Assembly (NCBI GenBank): GCA_023014335.1
Contig: JAECYW010000007.1
Coordinates: forward strand, 2,232,001 to 2,296,000
Source: Galerina marginata
Lineage: Eukaryota; Basidiomycota; Agaricomycetes; Agaricales; Galerinaceae
Direction: 5' to 3'
Length of the DNA stretch: 64,000 bases
Shown here: piece by piece, positions 1 through 11,289 of the stretch
Layout: every line of letters starts with the position of its first letter
Numbering within the stretch: position 1 is the first letter of the stretch
Program-made: the position numbers and the translations under genes
The notes under the pieces: model-generated
The model's database searches: none
What the model saw: only the letters and a program-made list of their open reading frames with translations
What the model was told of the DNA's origin: nothing

Positions 1-800
1 ATTTCAGAGATGAATTTAGAATTGATAGATGTCAGTCAAGTCGGAACGGCAGGGACACTCACCGTTGGAACTTGGATTCTCGCGACAACATATAGCGGTA
101 TGCTGAAGAAGAGTTTGGGAGGAGTAATCAGAAAATCTCTTTCTTACCCCACAAGGAGATAGTTACAACTCCCTCAAAGCCCCTCCAACCCGACCTGTCA
201 ATAGTCGGAAGTAGTCCGCCCGCTGCCGGCTGCAGAGTAGTAACCAACTGGATGCATAGTTATCTGTGAATCGTTATGAGTCTGAGTATGTAGGAGTATC
301 TCAGGCCCTCTGAAAAGAGTATTACTATTTGTATTCGCCATGGTCGTCATGCAGTCTGGATGACCACATCAGGGGACTTGGGTAGAGTACAGTGCTGGAG
401 TAATGAAAGTCGGCACAAAGCACATGCGATCGTTGTGACAGCGATAAGGCGATTTGCGTCCAAAAATTTCACTTAAGTACGGGGCGAATACAAAGGTGAG
501 AGAGTAGACTCACAGCGATTGGAAAAGGCAATTAATTCCAAAAGGGCTACATACGCAGAGGAGTCTGAATCGGACTTTGTTCGGCAGATCCACACTGGAC
601 CCTGTTTTGATTGAAACTTCCAGCCACCACCCAGAGACTTATCGAACTGACGTGGTTGAGGTAGCGACAACTACATTGCTCTGGAGGAGTTTCACAGCAG
701 CCATCAGGTTCAACATTACAGGTGCGCACGGATCGTCTAACTTTCATCACATCACTCACTTAGATAGTGATTGGCCGTCAGTGTAATTCTTTGATCAAGA
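1..800. other. Upstream region and leader of F-box gene 1
   Basis: No gene is recognisable in 1-576. From about 577 the sequence resembles the leaders of the other F-box copies, including a 'ttcaacattacag|gtgcgcac' block near 705-727. That block matches the candidate 5'-UTR intron donor of F-box genes 2 and 3. An acceptor-like 'gatcaag' lies directly before the ATG at 801. This is probably promoter and 5' UTR, but no transcript evidence is available. Confidence 0.4.
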
Positions 801-2426
801 ATGGATCATCGTCCACCCCCGATATTCAAGCTTCACGAGGAACTTTTGCATCACATATTTGAGCTCAATGCCGATATGTACCTCGAAGCAGAGACCAATT
901 CCTCAGAGGAGTCCTACGGCCAAACCCCCTGGGATCATCGCGCCTTGAACGTCGTTCGCCACATTTCACAAGTGTGCCAATACTGGCGTGATTTAGTCAT
1001 CGGTTCCTCATCGATATGGGGAAATGTCATTGATCTCTATCTTTTCTGGCAGGAGAACGGTCACTGGCGGAACGAGGTCATGAGAAGAACTGGCAATTCA
1101 AGCCTCTGCATCAAGGGAGTTGTCAGCGATAACGGGGCACCAGTGAGGGCATTCTTCGACGATCTGATGAAGAACCAGTGGTCAAGGATTCGAAAATTGG
1201 ATGTCGCAGTCCAAGACTACCGCCTCCTCGGTAACGAGGTGTGGATAGCACTACAACACCCTGCGCCTCAATTGGAACTTTTCAAGCTGGAACTGGAGGG
1301 CTGGAGTCCTCGTCCGCTTTTTTCAACCGCTCATACGTTCCTTTTCTCCCACAACGCTCCGTCTCTCCGCGAGTTCCACTTCACATACCATCCGGGATTA
1401 GAGGTTGATCTTGTCCTTCAAACACCCTGGCTAAGTCAGCTCCGGAGGATCGGTCTCACTGCCACATTCCCAATCAGCGGTATTCTTGACGCCCTCGCAG
1501 ATATGCCGCTCCTAGAATCTCTGGAACTACAGAGCGACCTCCCCGACATACCAATTCCGCGTCGGCGTATCGACCTCCCTCACCTCTCTCGAATCAAAAT
1601 AAACCCTCCGACTAAATTGCGCGTTGCCTTGTCAGTCCTCGGGAGTATTGCCTCCGCTCCTGGATGCGCTCTCATCCTAACCACTATCGATACCAGACGT
1701 ATAAACGTGACCCATGAAGACCTGTATGCATTACAGAAGATCATTTCGGAGTACGCCCCAGGTTACTTCGGCTTGATTCCACCAGAGGGTCTTACTGTTA
1801 GCCTCAGCTACAGAACTTTCTCTTTCTATTTCCCTCCGCTCGATACGAGCCTTCTCAACCCAAAGCCCCCTTCTTTTTGTGTTGATATGTACTGTGATTT
1901 CCCATTGAGCCCAGGGTCATTCGACATTCTCCTCGACTCTTTCTCGTCATGCCTTTTTAACAAGGTTACGACGTTGAACATTATTATTGGAAGGCACACA
2001 GACTTGGACAAGGAGGCCAATACCACATCTCGGGAAAATCTGGCCTCCTTCCTGTCGCTCTTCCCCAGTGTAGAAGTCCTCGAGGTTCCCGTGTACTCAC
2101 TCCAAGTTCTTCTTACCATCTTTGAACAGGAACCCGGTCTCTGTCGTCTATTAGATACCTTGAAATTTGACTATATGGAACCAGCGACCCATATCTTTCC
2201 AGAGCTTCTTTTACGCTTCTTGGACCAGAGGGAGGGAGATGGGTTTCCGATCAAAGTCCTCGATATTACAGGCCTGGCAACACGAGAACCGAGGGATTGG
2301 AGATTTTTGGAGAAAAAAGTAGGGCTGGAAGTTGTCTGGGTTCAAGGTGACGTCCTGTTCGAATATATATGTGGAAGCGGAGAGCTAGAGAAACTGAACT
2401 CCAGAATTGGCCGAAATCACCCGTAA
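801..2426 (+). CDS. F-box-like domain protein, copy 1
   Basis: Single-exon frame of 541 aa from an ATG. The N-terminus (about residues 8-75) reads as an F-box-like helical domain: LHEELLHHIFELNADMYLE, then RHISQVCQYWRDLVIGSS and IWGNVIDL. The same order occurs in the large agaricomycete F-box family. The rest is leucine-rich with repeated 'P-LESLELQ' type segments, as in degenerate LRR substrate-binding regions, and ends near a conserved ICGSG motif. F-box proteins of this kind usually join an SCF ubiquitin ligase through Skp1; that role is inferred from the family, and the substrate is unknown. It is the most divergent of four paralogues in the window. It lacks the MDRG-A-ISRLHED start of the others and begins MDHRPPPIFKLHEE. 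No stop or frameshift is seen. Confidence 0.85.
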   Translation: MDHRPPPIFKLHEELLHHIFELNADMYLEAETNSSEESYGQTPWDHRALNVVRHISQVCQYWRDLVIGSSSIWGNVIDLYLFWQENGHWRNEVMRRTGNSSLCIKGVVSDNGAPVRAFFDDLMKNQWSRIRKLDVAVQDYRLLGNEVWIALQHPAPQLELFKLELEGWSPRPLFSTAHTFLFSHNAPSLREFHFTYHPGLEVDLVLQTPWLSQLRRIGLTATFPISGILDALADMPLLESLELQSDLPDIPIPRRRIDLPHLSRIKINPPTKLRVALSVLGSIASAPGCALILTTIDTRRINVTHEDLYALQKIISEYAPGYFGLIPPEGLTVSLSYRTFSFYFPPLDTSLLNPKPPSFCVDMYCDFPLSPGSFDILLDSFSSCLFNKVTTLNIIIGRHTDLDKEANTTSRENLASFLSLFPSVEVLEVPVYSLQVLLTIFEQEPGLCRLLDTLKFDYMEPATHIFPELLLRFLDQREGDGFPIKVLDITGLATREPRDWRFLEKKVGLEVVWVQGDVLFEYICGSGELEKLNSRIGRNHP

Positions 2427-2952
2427 TCTACACGTACAAATAGTCGATATTTCCTGTCCCTAATAACTTAGGCTCCAAGAACCAGCACGTTCGTATTGCT
2501 CGGGAAGCTGCATCCTACAGCGGGGACATGTTACCTTATCTCATCAAAAGAAATAATCAAGGTAAACTCGTCTATGAGCTCCAACTCGCGAAATTGAGGC
2601 TGACCTCATATCGACTACGCAGTTGAAGGCTCGAAGGGCGCACACGATTAGCAGGCTTTATTCAACCCGAGCCGAGCAGGTCAAAGTTTGAGGGCGTGGG
2701 TTTGGCGGAGGTACTATGGTGCACGATTCACTGTTTAGTCCTGATTCGCACCCCACTTTTCACTCCCCTTAGTCACCGTCGAAGGCCTCGAGCTGGGCAG
2801 AACGTTGACCCGCTATCGCCCCCGAACCAAAAGTCACTGAGGCATGGGATTCCGTGCTGCTTCTTGTCAGACTCGCCCTTCTGACCACAGCTATAATTAC
2901 GGAGACTGTGATAAACCTATCTCTTCCGTTCTCCCACTCGTTTCAGGGTGAG
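2427..2952. other. Intergenic, P450 promoter region
   Basis: Between F-box gene 1 and the P450 start. No convincing coding potential or RNA gene is seen. A polypyrimidine stretch ending 'cgtttcag' at 2941-2946 lies just before the P450 ATG and could be a 5'-UTR splice acceptor. Confidence 0.35.
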
Positions 2953-5101
2953 ATGCCTCCTTATCTTTCGATTGGTGCTGCCATTCTTTTTGCTTGCCTA
3001 GCTAAATGGTTTGTTGGCTTTTGGGATATTGGCAGGCCCCGATTTCCGTATCCCCCTGGTCCCAAATCAAAGCCTTTAATTGGAAATTTGAACGACTTTC
3101 CGACGAAAAACCCAGCCCAGACATACGTTGAGTGGGGGAGAAAGTACCAAAGTTCGTCTTCTTTCTTTACGGGGTACATCTCCAACATTTAACTTTTGAC
3201 AAGGCCCCATTCTTTATGCTGCCGCCTTGGGGAATCGTGTTATAATCCTCAACCATCGGAAAGACACGGAAGAGCTGCTCGACAAACGGGCGTTAAACTA
3301 CTCCGATCGCCCAGTGATTCCGGTTATTGAACTGTGAGGCGTTTTAGCTCAAGCTTATGACCTTTTGAACTCAAACTGAATTTTCCCGGTATAGAATGGG
3401 GTGGGGGTACATCTTCGCTTTATATGGATACGGAGACAAGTGGAAGTTTCACAGAAAAATATGTCAACAGCATTTCCGTCCTGAAGCAGCTCGGAAGTAC
3501 GAGCCAGTGCAGATTAAAACGGTACACAAGATGCTTCATAACTTGCTTGAAACCCCAGCCAACTTCGAGGACCATAACAAAATGTGCGTGATCCTCCGCA
3601 ACTCGGAGGTAACCAGTTTATTTATGCACAATTTCGAACAGGTTGTCAATCTCGCTTCCAATGATGACCATGTACGGATATGAAGTGAAATCGTTTGAGG
3701 ACCCTTGTATCGTTGCAGCTGACCGAAGCGTTGTCCTTGGGACCGAGCTGCTGATACCAGGTGCAAGTCTCATTAATGTTTTCCCGGTGCTCGCGTATAT
3801 CCCAGCCTGGTTTCCTGGCGCATCATCCCGCAAGGTAGCCGCAGAAGTGAAGAGGCTGACGGAAGAAATGGAAAGAATCCCGATGGACTTTGTGAAGAAA
3901 CGAACAGTAAGCAACAATATTTACTACCGTTCGCGTGCCAACTTAAATCTTATTACTAGGAGGAAGGAACTGCCATATCATCCTTCGTTTCCGATTTTTT
4001 GGAGAGGAAATACAGCACTGGTGCCTCTATGGAAGAAGAAGAGGCGGTCAAAAATATAGCGAACACTGTGTATGGCGGTAAGCTCGAAGCACTCGCTAAC
4101 TCGGGAACTTTGAAACAACTTTTCCTCAGCTGCGTCGGACACTGTAAGCTTCCTTTCGGACCCTATGCTGATCGGATCCATCTTACAGCAGGCAACCACA
4201 GACTATCTCATCAATTGGTACATTTTTCTACGTGATGGCCATTAATCCTGCGGTCCAAAGGAAAGCTCAAGCGGAAATCGACCGTGTTACTGGATCAAAA
4301 CGGCTTCCAGAGTTCGAGGATCGCCAGTCACTTCCGTATGTCGAGGCAATATACCGAGAGGTGATGCGTTTCAGACCGCCTCTACCGCTCGGCCTGCCCC
4401 ATTGCGTTACCGAGGACGATTATTACAAGGGCTACTTCATCCCCAAAGGTATTTTTCCAAGCAGTAAGGTACTAAACGCCCTAATTAGTTATGTGATCAA
4501 TATAGGGACAACTGTCTTCAGCAATATATGGTACGTCAAATCACTAAGCTTTTTATTCATTCCTGACTAGTACCCACTCAGGGCGATGACACACGATGAG
4601 ACAGTGTACACCGAGCCATCCAGATTCCAACCCGAGCGATTTCTTGACGAAGATGGAAAATTGAACGACGATGATAGGATTCTAGCGTATGGGTTTGGCC
4701 GTAGGTGAGCCTTATTTGTAAGATTGATGAACCGGATTCCCTATCGTCAATGCAATGTAATATCTTTTAGACTCTGTGTCGGTAAACATATCGCCAGTTC
4801 GACAGTATGTTTTTTACGCCTTACTCTATTTAACCGACTTGCGACACCGAATTAGATGTGGCTGGTCATTGCCTCTGTTTTGGCATCTTTCGACATCTCA
4901 AAGTCGAGAGACGACTGTGGAAATGAGATCGAAATAAACGATGATTACAACGAAGTTGGACTTATCAAGTGAGTATATTTCCATACTTTCCTGGTAATTA
5001 GTTGACATTCTCCCTTTTGTCCAAGCCACAAAAAGAAGTTTCAGTGTTCAATCACTCTCCGATCCAGCATGGCACGGCAGTTAATAGTTGATACCATTTA
5101 G
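2953..5101 (+). CDS. Cytochrome P450 monooxygenase, 12 exons, apparently intact
   Basis: Reading splice sites gives exons 2953-3151, 3204-3333, 3395-3583, 3642-3906, 3960-4077, 4130-4143, 4202-4448, 4506-4530, 4582-4704, 4771-4804, 4856-4968 and 5026-5101. Together they encode 510 aa with no stop. Residues 5-25 form a membrane anchor followed by the hinge PYPPGP. The I-helix oxygen motif reads GAASDTT (about 300-306), the K-helix ExxR is EVMR at 358-361, and the meander has PERF. The heme loop is YGFGRRLCVG with ligand Cys439. The first position of the heme signature is Tyr432 rather than the usual Phe. Family knowledge places such proteins in the ER membrane, using a P450 reductase to hydroxylate lipophilic substrates. 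The substrate is unknown. Sequence style resembles fungal P450s annotated like O-methylsterigmatocystin oxidoreductase. Exon 6 is only 14 nt. Degraded copies of the last exons recur at 13953, 36668 and 43275. Confidence 0.85.
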
Positions 5102-5592
5102 TTGCAAGATGAGTGAGAGGAGCAAGCATTCGTGGGGATTCCCTGTAAATAATTGGTGGTATACATAGCGAGAAAGCGCCGGTCATCTATCATCCTCCTA
5201 AATATAACTTTCTCGTTACTCTTAGTTTTTTCCCGGCGTGCCCACCGCTATCCTGCACAGAGTCTGTAATAAGTATCACTAAGAACATACGATTGCTTAC
5301 AACTCGGCGGTGGTTGGATAGCAGTTCACTAAGTATCTCATGAATGCTTTAGTAGCTTTGCCATTGGACTAGGATGGTATTTTATTGGAGCCTACAGGCC
5401 TAGTTTCGCCTGCTGAGCGAGAGAGTTGCCGGGTTGTATAAGTGACCGCAAAAGGGAACTATTACCAAAAGCGTCAATCCGAACCGGAACGTCCGGCAAC
5501 CTCCGTTGCAGACGTGTCGCACTTGTCTCCGAGGCTCGGCCCAAGGATAACCACAACATCTTCCTAAACCGTTACCGGCTTCAACCTCACAG
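5102..5592. other. P450/F-box spacer with conserved leader of F-box gene 2
   Basis: The block is conserved with the spacers at 14135-14497, 36998-37540 and 43496-44130. Recurring strings include 'agcatggcacggca' (in the P450 tail), 'tgtaaat-ttggtgg', 'ctagtttcgc' and 'aaaagggaactattaccaaaa' near 5450. The last of these is shared upstream of F-box genes 2, 3 and 4. Copies 3 and 4 carry a tRNA gene here; this copy does not. Confidence 0.5.
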
Positions 5593-5642
5593 GTGCATAC
5601 TATTCCAAACCTCAACTTTAGCTGATTGAGTCGATATCACAG
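5593..5642 (+). other. Candidate 5'-UTR intron of F-box gene 2
   Basis: Donor GTGCATAC follows 'cctcacag', a branch-like 'gctgattg' is present, and the acceptor is 'atatcacag'. The length is 50 nt, equal to the matching segment of F-box gene 3 at 37541-37590. Inferred from signals and conservation only. Confidence 0.4.
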
Positions 5643-5698
5643 TTCCAACCACATCTCAACTCGAACAAAGATTGACTGCCAGCGAAGCTCCCTCACTA

Positions 5699-7276
5699 AT
5701 GGATCGATGTTCAGCTCACATCTCCAGGCTGCACAAAGATATCTTGTACTATATCTTCCAGCTCAACACCGACACTTACCTCGAAGGAAAGTCCAATTCC
5801 TCTGACGATTGCGGCCAAACTCCCTCGGATCCCCACGCATTGAACGACATTCGCCACGCCTCACAGGTGTGCCAGTCCTGGCGGGGTTTAATTATCAACT
5901 CTCCAACGATATGGGGCAACATTATCGACCTCAACTTTCTCTGGAAGCAGAATGAACTCTGGCGGGCCGAAGTCATGAGGAGGACCGAAAATTCAAAACT
6001 TAGCGTGAAGGGAGTCGTCAAATGCAAGGACTTGGCGACATTCCTCGTCGATTTATTGAAGCATCACTGGTCGAGAATTCGAAAACTCGACATAACGATT
6101 GATATACGCGAGTTTGTCGATAATGTAACATGGGACTTCCTACAGCGACCAGCGCCTTATCTGGAGTTCTTCAAGATGGACATAGGGGAGCGGAGTCATG
6201 GCCTGTCATATCTAACCCAACGCCCATCACTCTTCTCTGACGAGGTCCCGTCCTTGCGTGAATTCTACTTCACTTACCCCCGGGGGGTCGACACTGGATT
6301 CACTCTTCATGCACCGTGGCTGCACCAGCTCCGGGGTGTAACGCTCCCCATGTCGCTTACGATTAGCGACATCTTGGATACGCTCGTGAATATGCCATTT
6401 CTCGAGTCACTGGAGCTGCAAGGGCCCAATTTCGAAGCGTCAGCCAAGGTTCCCTGTGTCCACCTTCCCCGCCTGTCTCTCATCACAATGAAAATTGGAG
6501 TCCGTGAGGCCATATTAGTGCTCGAACACATCGTCGCTGCCCCTGCATGTGCGCTCGTCCTGAACATTTTTGAGGGCCGCGTCGTTGATGTAAGCATGGA
6601 GGATATTATAGCATTACACAAGATCATACTGCGTTATGCATTGGGGTATTTCGGCTCGAGGACCGCAGAAGGGCTTACATACGGCTTCCTCCCTCAAGGA
6701 TTTTCTCTCCACTTCCCGCCTCTGAACGCCAGCGTTATCCGCCGAAAACCGGTTGGATTTGCCGTTGACATGTTCTTTTCCTTTCCAGCAAGGCGGAAGT
6801 TTTTCGGTACTGACGACTCCGTCTCTTCATACTTCTTTAGCCATGTCAAAACATGGTACATGCGCGACGACGTGTTGGGTCACGAGCGAGGCTGGGAAAG
6901 TCAGGCTTCATTCTACTCCCTATTTCCCTTTGTCGAGGTCCTCCAGGCTTCTGATTCTTCTCTCCTGAGGCTTCTCGACGACATCGAGGAAGATCCTTGC
7001 ATCTGGAGTCAATTGCATACCTTGAAGATCACAAACAAAAGCACATTGATTACTACCTCATTTTCAGGCTCTCTTTTAGCCTTCCTGGATCAGAGGGAGG
7101 ATGACGGATTACCAATAAAGGTTCTCGATATCACAGAGCAGCTGGAAGGAAAGCGTCGAATTCGAAATTGGGAATTCTTGGAGAGAAAAGTCGGACTTGA
7201 GGTGGTATGGGTTCTGGACGGAATCTCTTCGAGTTATATTTGTGGAAGCGGAATGCCAGATAAACTAAGACTCTAG
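5699..7276 (+). CDS. F-box-like domain protein, copy 2
   Basis: Single-exon frame of 525 aa. The ATG at 5699 was chosen because the frame upstream has no other ATG and the other copies start at the same place (MDRC/MDRG). The F-box-like domain covers about residues 5-75: ISRLHKDILYYIFQLNTD, then RHASQVCQSWRGLII and IWGNIIDL. A long leucine-rich region follows, with FLESLELQG near the middle. The C-terminal block FLERKVGLEVVWV ends in ICGSG. Family knowledge suggests an SCF adaptor; the substrate is unknown. It sits about 600 bp downstream of the intact P450 in the same orientation, the only cassette where both partners are complete. Confidence 0.85.
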   Translation: MDRCSAHISRLHKDILYYIFQLNTDTYLEGKSNSSDDCGQTPSDPHALNDIRHASQVCQSWRGLIINSPTIWGNIIDLNFLWKQNELWRAEVMRRTENSKLSVKGVVKCKDLATFLVDLLKHHWSRIRKLDITIDIREFVDNVTWDFLQRPAPYLEFFKMDIGERSHGLSYLTQRPSLFSDEVPSLREFYFTYPRGVDTGFTLHAPWLHQLRGVTLPMSLTISDILDTLVNMPFLESLELQGPNFEASAKVPCVHLPRLSLITMKIGVREAILVLEHIVAAPACALVLNIFEGRVVDVSMEDIIALHKIILRYALGYFGSRTAEGLTYGFLPQGFSLHFPPLNASVIRRKPVGFAVDMFFSFPARRKFFGTDDSVSSYFFSHVKTWYMRDDVLGHERGWESQASFYSLFPFVEVLQASDSSLLRLLDDIEEDPCIWSQLHTLKITNKSTLITTSFSGSLLAFLDQREDDGLPIKVLDITEQLEGKRRIRNWEFLERKVGLEVVWVLDGISSSYICGSGMPDKLRL

Positions 7277-7430
7277 TCGCTAGTCGACCACGCCCACTCG
7301 GCGAGTGATTTTGTACTTGAATTTTTGAATTTTTATTCATCAGGGAAGTGCCAGTGTGAAGCTCTCACTTTGCTCTCACTACCCTGAACTTCAAGTTCAT
7401 TTTGTAGCCATTTAGAAAAGACATTACTGA
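7277..7430. other. 3' region of F-box gene 2
   Basis: The sequence is similar to that after F-box gene 4 (shared 'gattttgtact', 'gctctcact', 'ttttagaaaa' blocks), so it is probably 3' UTR duplicated with the gene. It grades into the hairpin repeat that follows. Confidence 0.4.
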
Positions 7431-9178
7431 GAATACCTTCTTTATATTTGAAGCCATTACTCTATACACGGAATTTATCAAGATGGAACTATATATTGAG
7501 ACAAGTTGGAGGGCTAATTTGTTGTAATTTGAGCGGAATGAAAGGCTGGATATCGCGACATGCGAAACGGCCTGACCTAAAGCCGAAGCTGCAGCGCTGA
7601 AGCGTCAATGGGTCCAAAAACTGGGTCTTTTATTCTTTCGATAAATTATGGCAGTCCTCGCAGCACAGAAAGAGCAGACTGCTGAGCAGCTGAAGTCAAG
7701 TGAACCTCCTTCGCTGATATCCTAACCTTTACATACATAATCAAATAAACCACAACGGGATCATATGCATGTTGGGGTCATGCGACGATATCGATAACTT
7801 GGATGCTTCCTCCTCTGACCTCCTCCTCCGGTGAGCATCCTCCTTGACTGTATGAGGCTCCTCAGTGCTGACAGTCGTTTGTTCCCTTTTTTGATCCGCA
7901 GACTACTCGAGCACGTCCGCTGAAGTTCCAGCTCCTCATCGTCGAGCTCTTCTTTACGCTGCAGCTCGCCCCCTCATCCAGCACTTTGACAGCCGCCACT
8001 ACGAGCTCGTGGACGACCGCAACAGCTTCAACGACATCGTTCAAGCCCATTCTCTCCAGGGGGTCACTCACGATGTGAAGACTGTAGGCGGGGTAAGCAA
8101 GCAACCTCGACCCATTTGTGTCGTGCCCGGGTTACTTTGGACTTGGCAAGACTGGTTTCTTCTGGAAGATCTTGGCAATCGTGCGTCTCTTTCTTGCTTG
8201 TTTCCTTTACTTTTTCTTCTCGTCATTTCCTTTTCTTCGTTGAAGAGGCCTTCCTTGGGTCCATCGTGCCTCACGATCCTCTGATGCCTGCCTTCTCAAG
8301 TCTGGGCGTCTGCCTCCCAATGCCTGCGTTCCCGCCATGGTACCATCCAAACGACTCGAAGACTCTGGTACCTTGATTCTGTCATTTTTTATCCTTACCC
8401 GTTCGATGACATTCTCAGTCTTTTTTTCGTTTCATTTCCTTTTTTTCTTGGACGGATGGCCTTTGATTGTTTATTATCGGTGACGTGTCGCCGTGGGTGG
8501 TTGCGTTCATTCTGTCCTTATTTTAGTTTTGGTTCAAATTTTCCAATTTTCGTTCTCGTTTCCATACCGTGGCGCTGCGCTGCGGCCCTATCTATTTTAT
8601 TCGGCCCATTATTGCCTTGCGCGTTTCTTTTTTTCAGTTTTGGCACTCGCATTTCGTTGCTCGTCTTCCTTAACTCTGGACCTATCCACACGAAGATCAC
8701 CGTCGGCATCTCCATGGCCGCCTCCCAGAGTCCCTCCGCTATCCTCCCAATTGTGTCTCGCCAGGATGCTCATTATCAGACACTGGTGCCAGTTGGTTAG
8801 GTGTTTTTTTATGCTCGGACGACTGGGGGGGGGTATCAGGCCACTCGCAAATCCCGACGGACTCCCACTTGTCTGCGCTTGATTATTCAGGCTTAGCATG
8901 GATTCCAGCTCTAGCCTCTCGGCGGTTGGCGATCACGCCAGCCTTGATTGCTTGTCTTTGCCAGGTGGAGTCCTTGGCGACGATATGGCCGGTTTTCACT
9001 CCCGGCAAATTGGTGTTCTTGTCCATCCGTCCGTTCGCCCGTTCACTTTGTTTCTGTCTATTTTCCTTTTCTTTCTTTCTTTTTCTTTTTTTGCTTGAAT
9101 GTTTCTATTCGCATACACCCCTTTACAGCTCGAGGTTTCAATCCTCGGACGGAACAGCATTAGGCAGCCACCAATCCC

Positions 9179-9302
9179 GACGGACTCCACTCGTCGCCTT
9201 TGATTTTCCCCGCCAGGCTTGCACGCAGGCTGCCTGGACGTCGTCCAGCTTTCAGCTCGCGCAAGCCTTCACAAAATTGCGAGTTATCTAGTAGTGGAGT
9301 CC
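9179..9302 (+). repeat. Clear nested-hairpin unit
   Basis: The outer arms GACGGACTCC and GGAGTCC are 100 nt apart, and GGACTCCACT pairs perfectly with AGTGGAGTCC. Inside, AGGCTTGC pairs perfectly with GCAAGCCT. The innermost CTGGACGTCGTCCAG is itself a palindrome. This is the best example of the unit type with AGGCTTG inner arms. Confidence 0.7.
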
Positions 9303-9398
9303 TTTGCTGGAACTTCGGCTCGCCTTGACCGATTTTTGTTCTTATGCATTTGATCTTAGCCGATGTGCCTATCACCTTTTTTTTCTTTTCTTTTTATT

Positions 9399-9489
9399 AG
9401 TGGTCCTCAATTCTAAACTCTCGTTTTTTTGTCCGTAGCAACCACTTAGCAACGAGGATTGTTTGGTCGAGGGACCATGTGGAACGAAC
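9399..9489 (+). repeat. Harbinger left terminal inverted repeat
   Basis: Begins AGTGGTCCTC and ends CATGTGGAACGAAC. It is identical to the reverse complement of 12853-12943 over 91 bp by eye. Confidence 0.9.
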
Positions 9490-9626
9490 ACCTCTTTCAT
9501 GCCACGGAGTTTTGACTGAGTTCCACTGAGTATGAATGTCGGCATCAACCGCCGCACCGCGTTTTGCAGCGCGTTTGTTGATTGCTTCTACTACGCGTCA
9601 TTACCGACACGCGTTCTGACCTCCAA

Positions 9627-11133
9627 ATGTACAACGACCCGCACTTCAACTGGAATTTTGGATCTGGTTATGAACAACAGGACGCACCAGGCCAGGCGCC
9701 TGTCAATCACGTTAACCTGCCGGCTCAGAACCGCGGTAGTTCTCAGGCTGTCAGCGTAAACTTAGCTCAAGCTGCCGCTCTGAGCCGCATTTCTGAGCAT
9801 CAACGCGCTTCTGCTCCCCAGTATCCATGGGCTCCCTTCCCACAAGCACCATTTACGCCTATTCGGACTCCAGGCGCGTCCTTTCATAATAACCCATACT
9901 TGCCAGTGCATGTCGGGCAGCGCCTCTCCCTGCCCTCTACTCCCAGCATCCAAGCACCTCCTGGCACTCAATCTGACGCGCCTTTGCCACAAAAGGACCT
10001 CGGGAAGGAGAATACTATCCCCGATACGCCTGTTGCAGGTAAGGCTCAAAAAAGTGCGGCGAAGCCTAGGAAAGGCGCAGGTAGTAAATCTGGTATCCTC
10101 ACGCGACGCGGCGAGGGTGAATCCGACACCGAGATCAAAAAGCTCGACGCGAAAAAGCTGAAGGATGCTGAACTGAAGCCCCCCAAAACGGAGAAAGATA
10201 GCAAAAGTAGGAGGCAAATGACGAGCGAGGATCATATCAAGGCCGTCCAGTGGATTACCGATGCATGTCGGTGGAAGGATTTTAAGCTAAAACAAGGTGT
10301 TCATTGGGTTACTGTGAGTTGTTGTGTCGTCCCCAGTTTTTCATTGCCTGTCTAATACATTCTTAAGTTGTCGCAAAAAGTATTTCATGGCTTGTTTTCC
10401 CCCGAGACCCTGTCAGGCTACTGGACCAACAATGCCTGGGCAAAGTATAAGGCAGTACGTGAGCTTGAAGAACACACGGGTGGCGGTGATGGGGATTACG
10501 ACCGGCACAATGCTGCTAACGAGGGTGATTCCGATGAACCGACAACACCTGATGGTAAACGCAAAAAGGGGCGAGCCAACGTTGGTCGCAATCAATTCTC
10601 ACTCGACGTACTCGAGAAATTCAAAGATTCCGATGTTTATAAGCTAATCAACAAAGTGTAAAGTTTTTTATTTGCGTATTTGGCCGCCTGCTTAACAAGT
10701 TCTTGTGTTTTCCAGTGCACGCGATGACCCGAGCGTCGTTAGAAATCGCGACTTTAACTCGAGCGCTCCTATGTCAGATGACGAGCTTGAGGTTAGCGAC
10801 GACGAAGACAAAAGCCGTAGGAAGAAGCGCCTCCGTCGAAGCTCCTCCGACGAAGCTCTTGATGGAGTCAAAACGGAGAAGCTGCTCGAGACCGCTCTTG
10901 AAACCATGAAGCAGAAGGCGCAGGATGGTGCGACGGTTGCAAAGGCTCAACTTGATCTTGCACGCAGACGCGAGGAACGTGAAGAGGAAGAGTTCCAGGA
11001 GCGAAGGAAGAGAGCGAAGCAACAGGAGGATTGGGATAACATAAAAAAGATCCAACTTATGTGCGAGAGTACCAATCCGAAAGTGCGGGAGATGGGCGAA
11101 TCTTTACTTGCTAAGCATTTCTCTGACATCTAA
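9627..11133 (+). CDS. Harbinger accessory SANT/trihelix-like DNA-binding protein
   Basis: Exons 9627-10313, 10368-10657 and 10716-11133 give 464 aa. The ATG at 9627 is the first in frame after the left TIR. The first 180 residues are low complexity (Pro/Gln/Ala, then Lys-rich). About residues 205-270 hold a trihelix/SANT-like fold: DHIKAVQWITDACRW, then across the first intron VFHGLFSPE and WAKYKAVREL, with spaced tryptophans. The C-terminus is a long charged coiled coil (EEREEEEFQERRKR). In Harbinger elements the second protein of this type binds the element ends and brings the transposase to DNA and into the nucleus; that role is inferred from family and position. It converges on the transposase gene, with stops only 157 bp apart. 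Confidence 0.8.
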
Positions 11134-11289
11134 TCTTTCCCCTATTAATCTTTCCATTCTGTCCCCTTTCTATTCCGTTTTCTTTGCGGTTTGACAGTAA
11201 CAGTCCTTATAATCTTCATATGCTTCCTTGTTCTAGCGAACAGAATACCCTCTTTGGATAGTAAATTTTCTTATAATCACTACATTCGT

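Noticed and set aside
3396..4570. Reading the P450 as a pseudogene because no single frame is long
   Set aside because: Twelve exons with good splice sites join into an uninterrupted 510 aa protein with all P450 motifs.
8456..9291. Overlapping open frames of 100-140 codons in the pyrimidine-rich repeats (also 17170-18427, 20389-21052 and 41846-42811)
   Set aside because: They are Phe/Ser/Leu-rich by composition, overlap in several frames and on both strands, and are not conserved in frame between repeat copies.
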